A stretch of DNA of 6,706 nt from Christensenella sp. UBA1252 (GTDB lineage: Bacteria; Bacillota; Clostridia; Christensenellales; CAG-1252), in the NCBI GenBank assembly GCA_002308575.1, contig DBVY01000054.1:277-6982 (forward strand), given 5' to 3'. A model generated the notes under the pieces. That model was not told the DNA's origin. It made no database searches and was given only the letters and a program-made list of their open reading frames with translations. Positions 6,508 to 6,706 of the stretch are shown here, piece by piece. How positions within the stretch are numbered: the first letter of the stretch is position 1; each line of letters begins with the position of its first letter. Position numbers and translations under genes: made by a program.

Positions 6508-6536
6508 ATTGTAGCATAGGCGCAATTCGTTGTCAA
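6508..6536 (-). promoter_or_regulatory. Promoter of tRNA-Val
   Basis: On the minus strand a perfect TTGACA (-35, 6536-6531) and TACAAT (-10, 6513-6508) are separated by 17 bp. The predicted start near 6501 leaves a 5' leader of about 10 nt before the tRNA, as is common for tRNA genes. Confidence 0.88.
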
Positions 6537-6556
6537 GAAAAATCGAAACGATCCCC

Positions 6557-6581
6557 AAAAACGCGTTTCGCCTGCGTTTTT
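6557..6581. repeat. Inverted repeat, possible weak terminator
   Basis: AAAAACGC and GCGTTTTT are perfect 8-bp arms around a 9-nt loop. The only T-runs are those inside the stem, and just three pairs are G-C, so as a terminator it would be weak. It could end transcription of something entering from the right edge on the minus strand. No gene is proven there. Confidence 0.35.
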
Positions 6582-6622
6582 CTATCGAAGTTCGGAATTC
6601 CCATAAATAAAGAATAAAATAG

Positions 6623-6651
6623 TTGAAATCTTTTTTCAATCGTGTTACAAT
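6623..6651 (+). promoter_or_regulatory. Plus-strand promoter pointing out of the window
   Basis: TTGAAA (6623-6628) and TACAAT (6646-6651) are separated by 17 bp on the plus strand. Transcription would start near 6658 and run past the right edge. The -35 box forms one arm of the inverted repeat TTGAAA/TTTCAA (6623-6639, 5-nt gap), which could be an operator. The transcribed part inside the window (about 50 nt) is too short to identify a gene or RNA. Confidence 0.5.
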
Positions 6652-6706
6652 TCTAATGTTCGCTCGAAAAGCCTTGCGATTCCCAAACGCAAAGCAAGTG
6701 CGAGAT

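Noticed and set aside
6316..6639. Minus-strand open frames across the tRNA region
   Set aside because: They read through a complete tRNA-Val, its promoter and its terminator, so they are not credible coding regions.
6653..6706. Possible last 17 codons and TAG stop of a minus-strand gene entering from the right
   Set aside because: A frame this short is expected by chance and has no recognisable sequence; the plus-strand promoter signal there is stronger. It stays open until more sequence is seen.
1..6706. CRISPR array, insertion sequence or tandem repeats
   Set aside because: Reading through both strands I saw no regularly spaced repeats, transposase motifs or terminal inverted repeats.

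Overview
The window is about 6.7 kb of bacterial DNA. Every gene I can support lies on the minus strand, so it is read from high to low coordinates. Strong sigmaA-type promoters with 17-18 bp spacers, AGGAGG-like ribosome sites, compact hairpin terminators with U-tracts and a tRNA with an encoded CCA end all suggest a member of the Bacillota (Clostridia-like, probably a gut or plant-polymer degrader). That placement is an inference from style, not from a marker gene.

Layout, in order of transcription. (1) At the right edge (about 6540-6706) there is no confident gene. It holds an AT-rich inverted repeat and a good plus-strand promoter pointing out of the window. (2) A tRNA-Val(UAC) gene at 6491-6416 has its own promoter and terminator. 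(3) A two-gene glycoside hydrolase operon follows, with its own promoter (6335-6307): a cytoplasmic GH13 oligo-1,6-glucosidase-type enzyme (6241-4646), then, 12 nt later, a 1023-residue GH106-like (alpha-L-rhamnosidase-type) protein (4633-1562). It is closed by a terminator at about 1518-1495. (4) A second unit has a consensus promoter overlapped by two copies of a TGATAGAC-n-GTCTATCA palindrome. It encodes a TetR-family repressor (1374-769) and then a sugar:cation symporter of the GPH/MelB family (731 to the left edge, truncated by the window).

How it fits together (inference). The symporter would bring in a short oligosaccharide or glycoside. The two hydrolases, which lack signal peptides, would cleave it in the cytosol: alpha-linked glucose by the GH13 enzyme, and rhamnose or a similar sugar by the GH106-like enzyme. 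The TetR protein most likely represses its own promoter and that of the symporter, an arrangement comparable to E. coli uidR and the GPH transporter uidB. The twin operator is not seen at the hydrolase promoter, so the hydrolase operon may be controlled separately.

This is a recognisable carbohydrate-utilisation locus. I see no CRISPR array, insertion sequence, phage gene or clearly new type of system. The most distinctive points are the twin operator, the hydrolase pairing, and the poorly placed ribosome site of the symporter.
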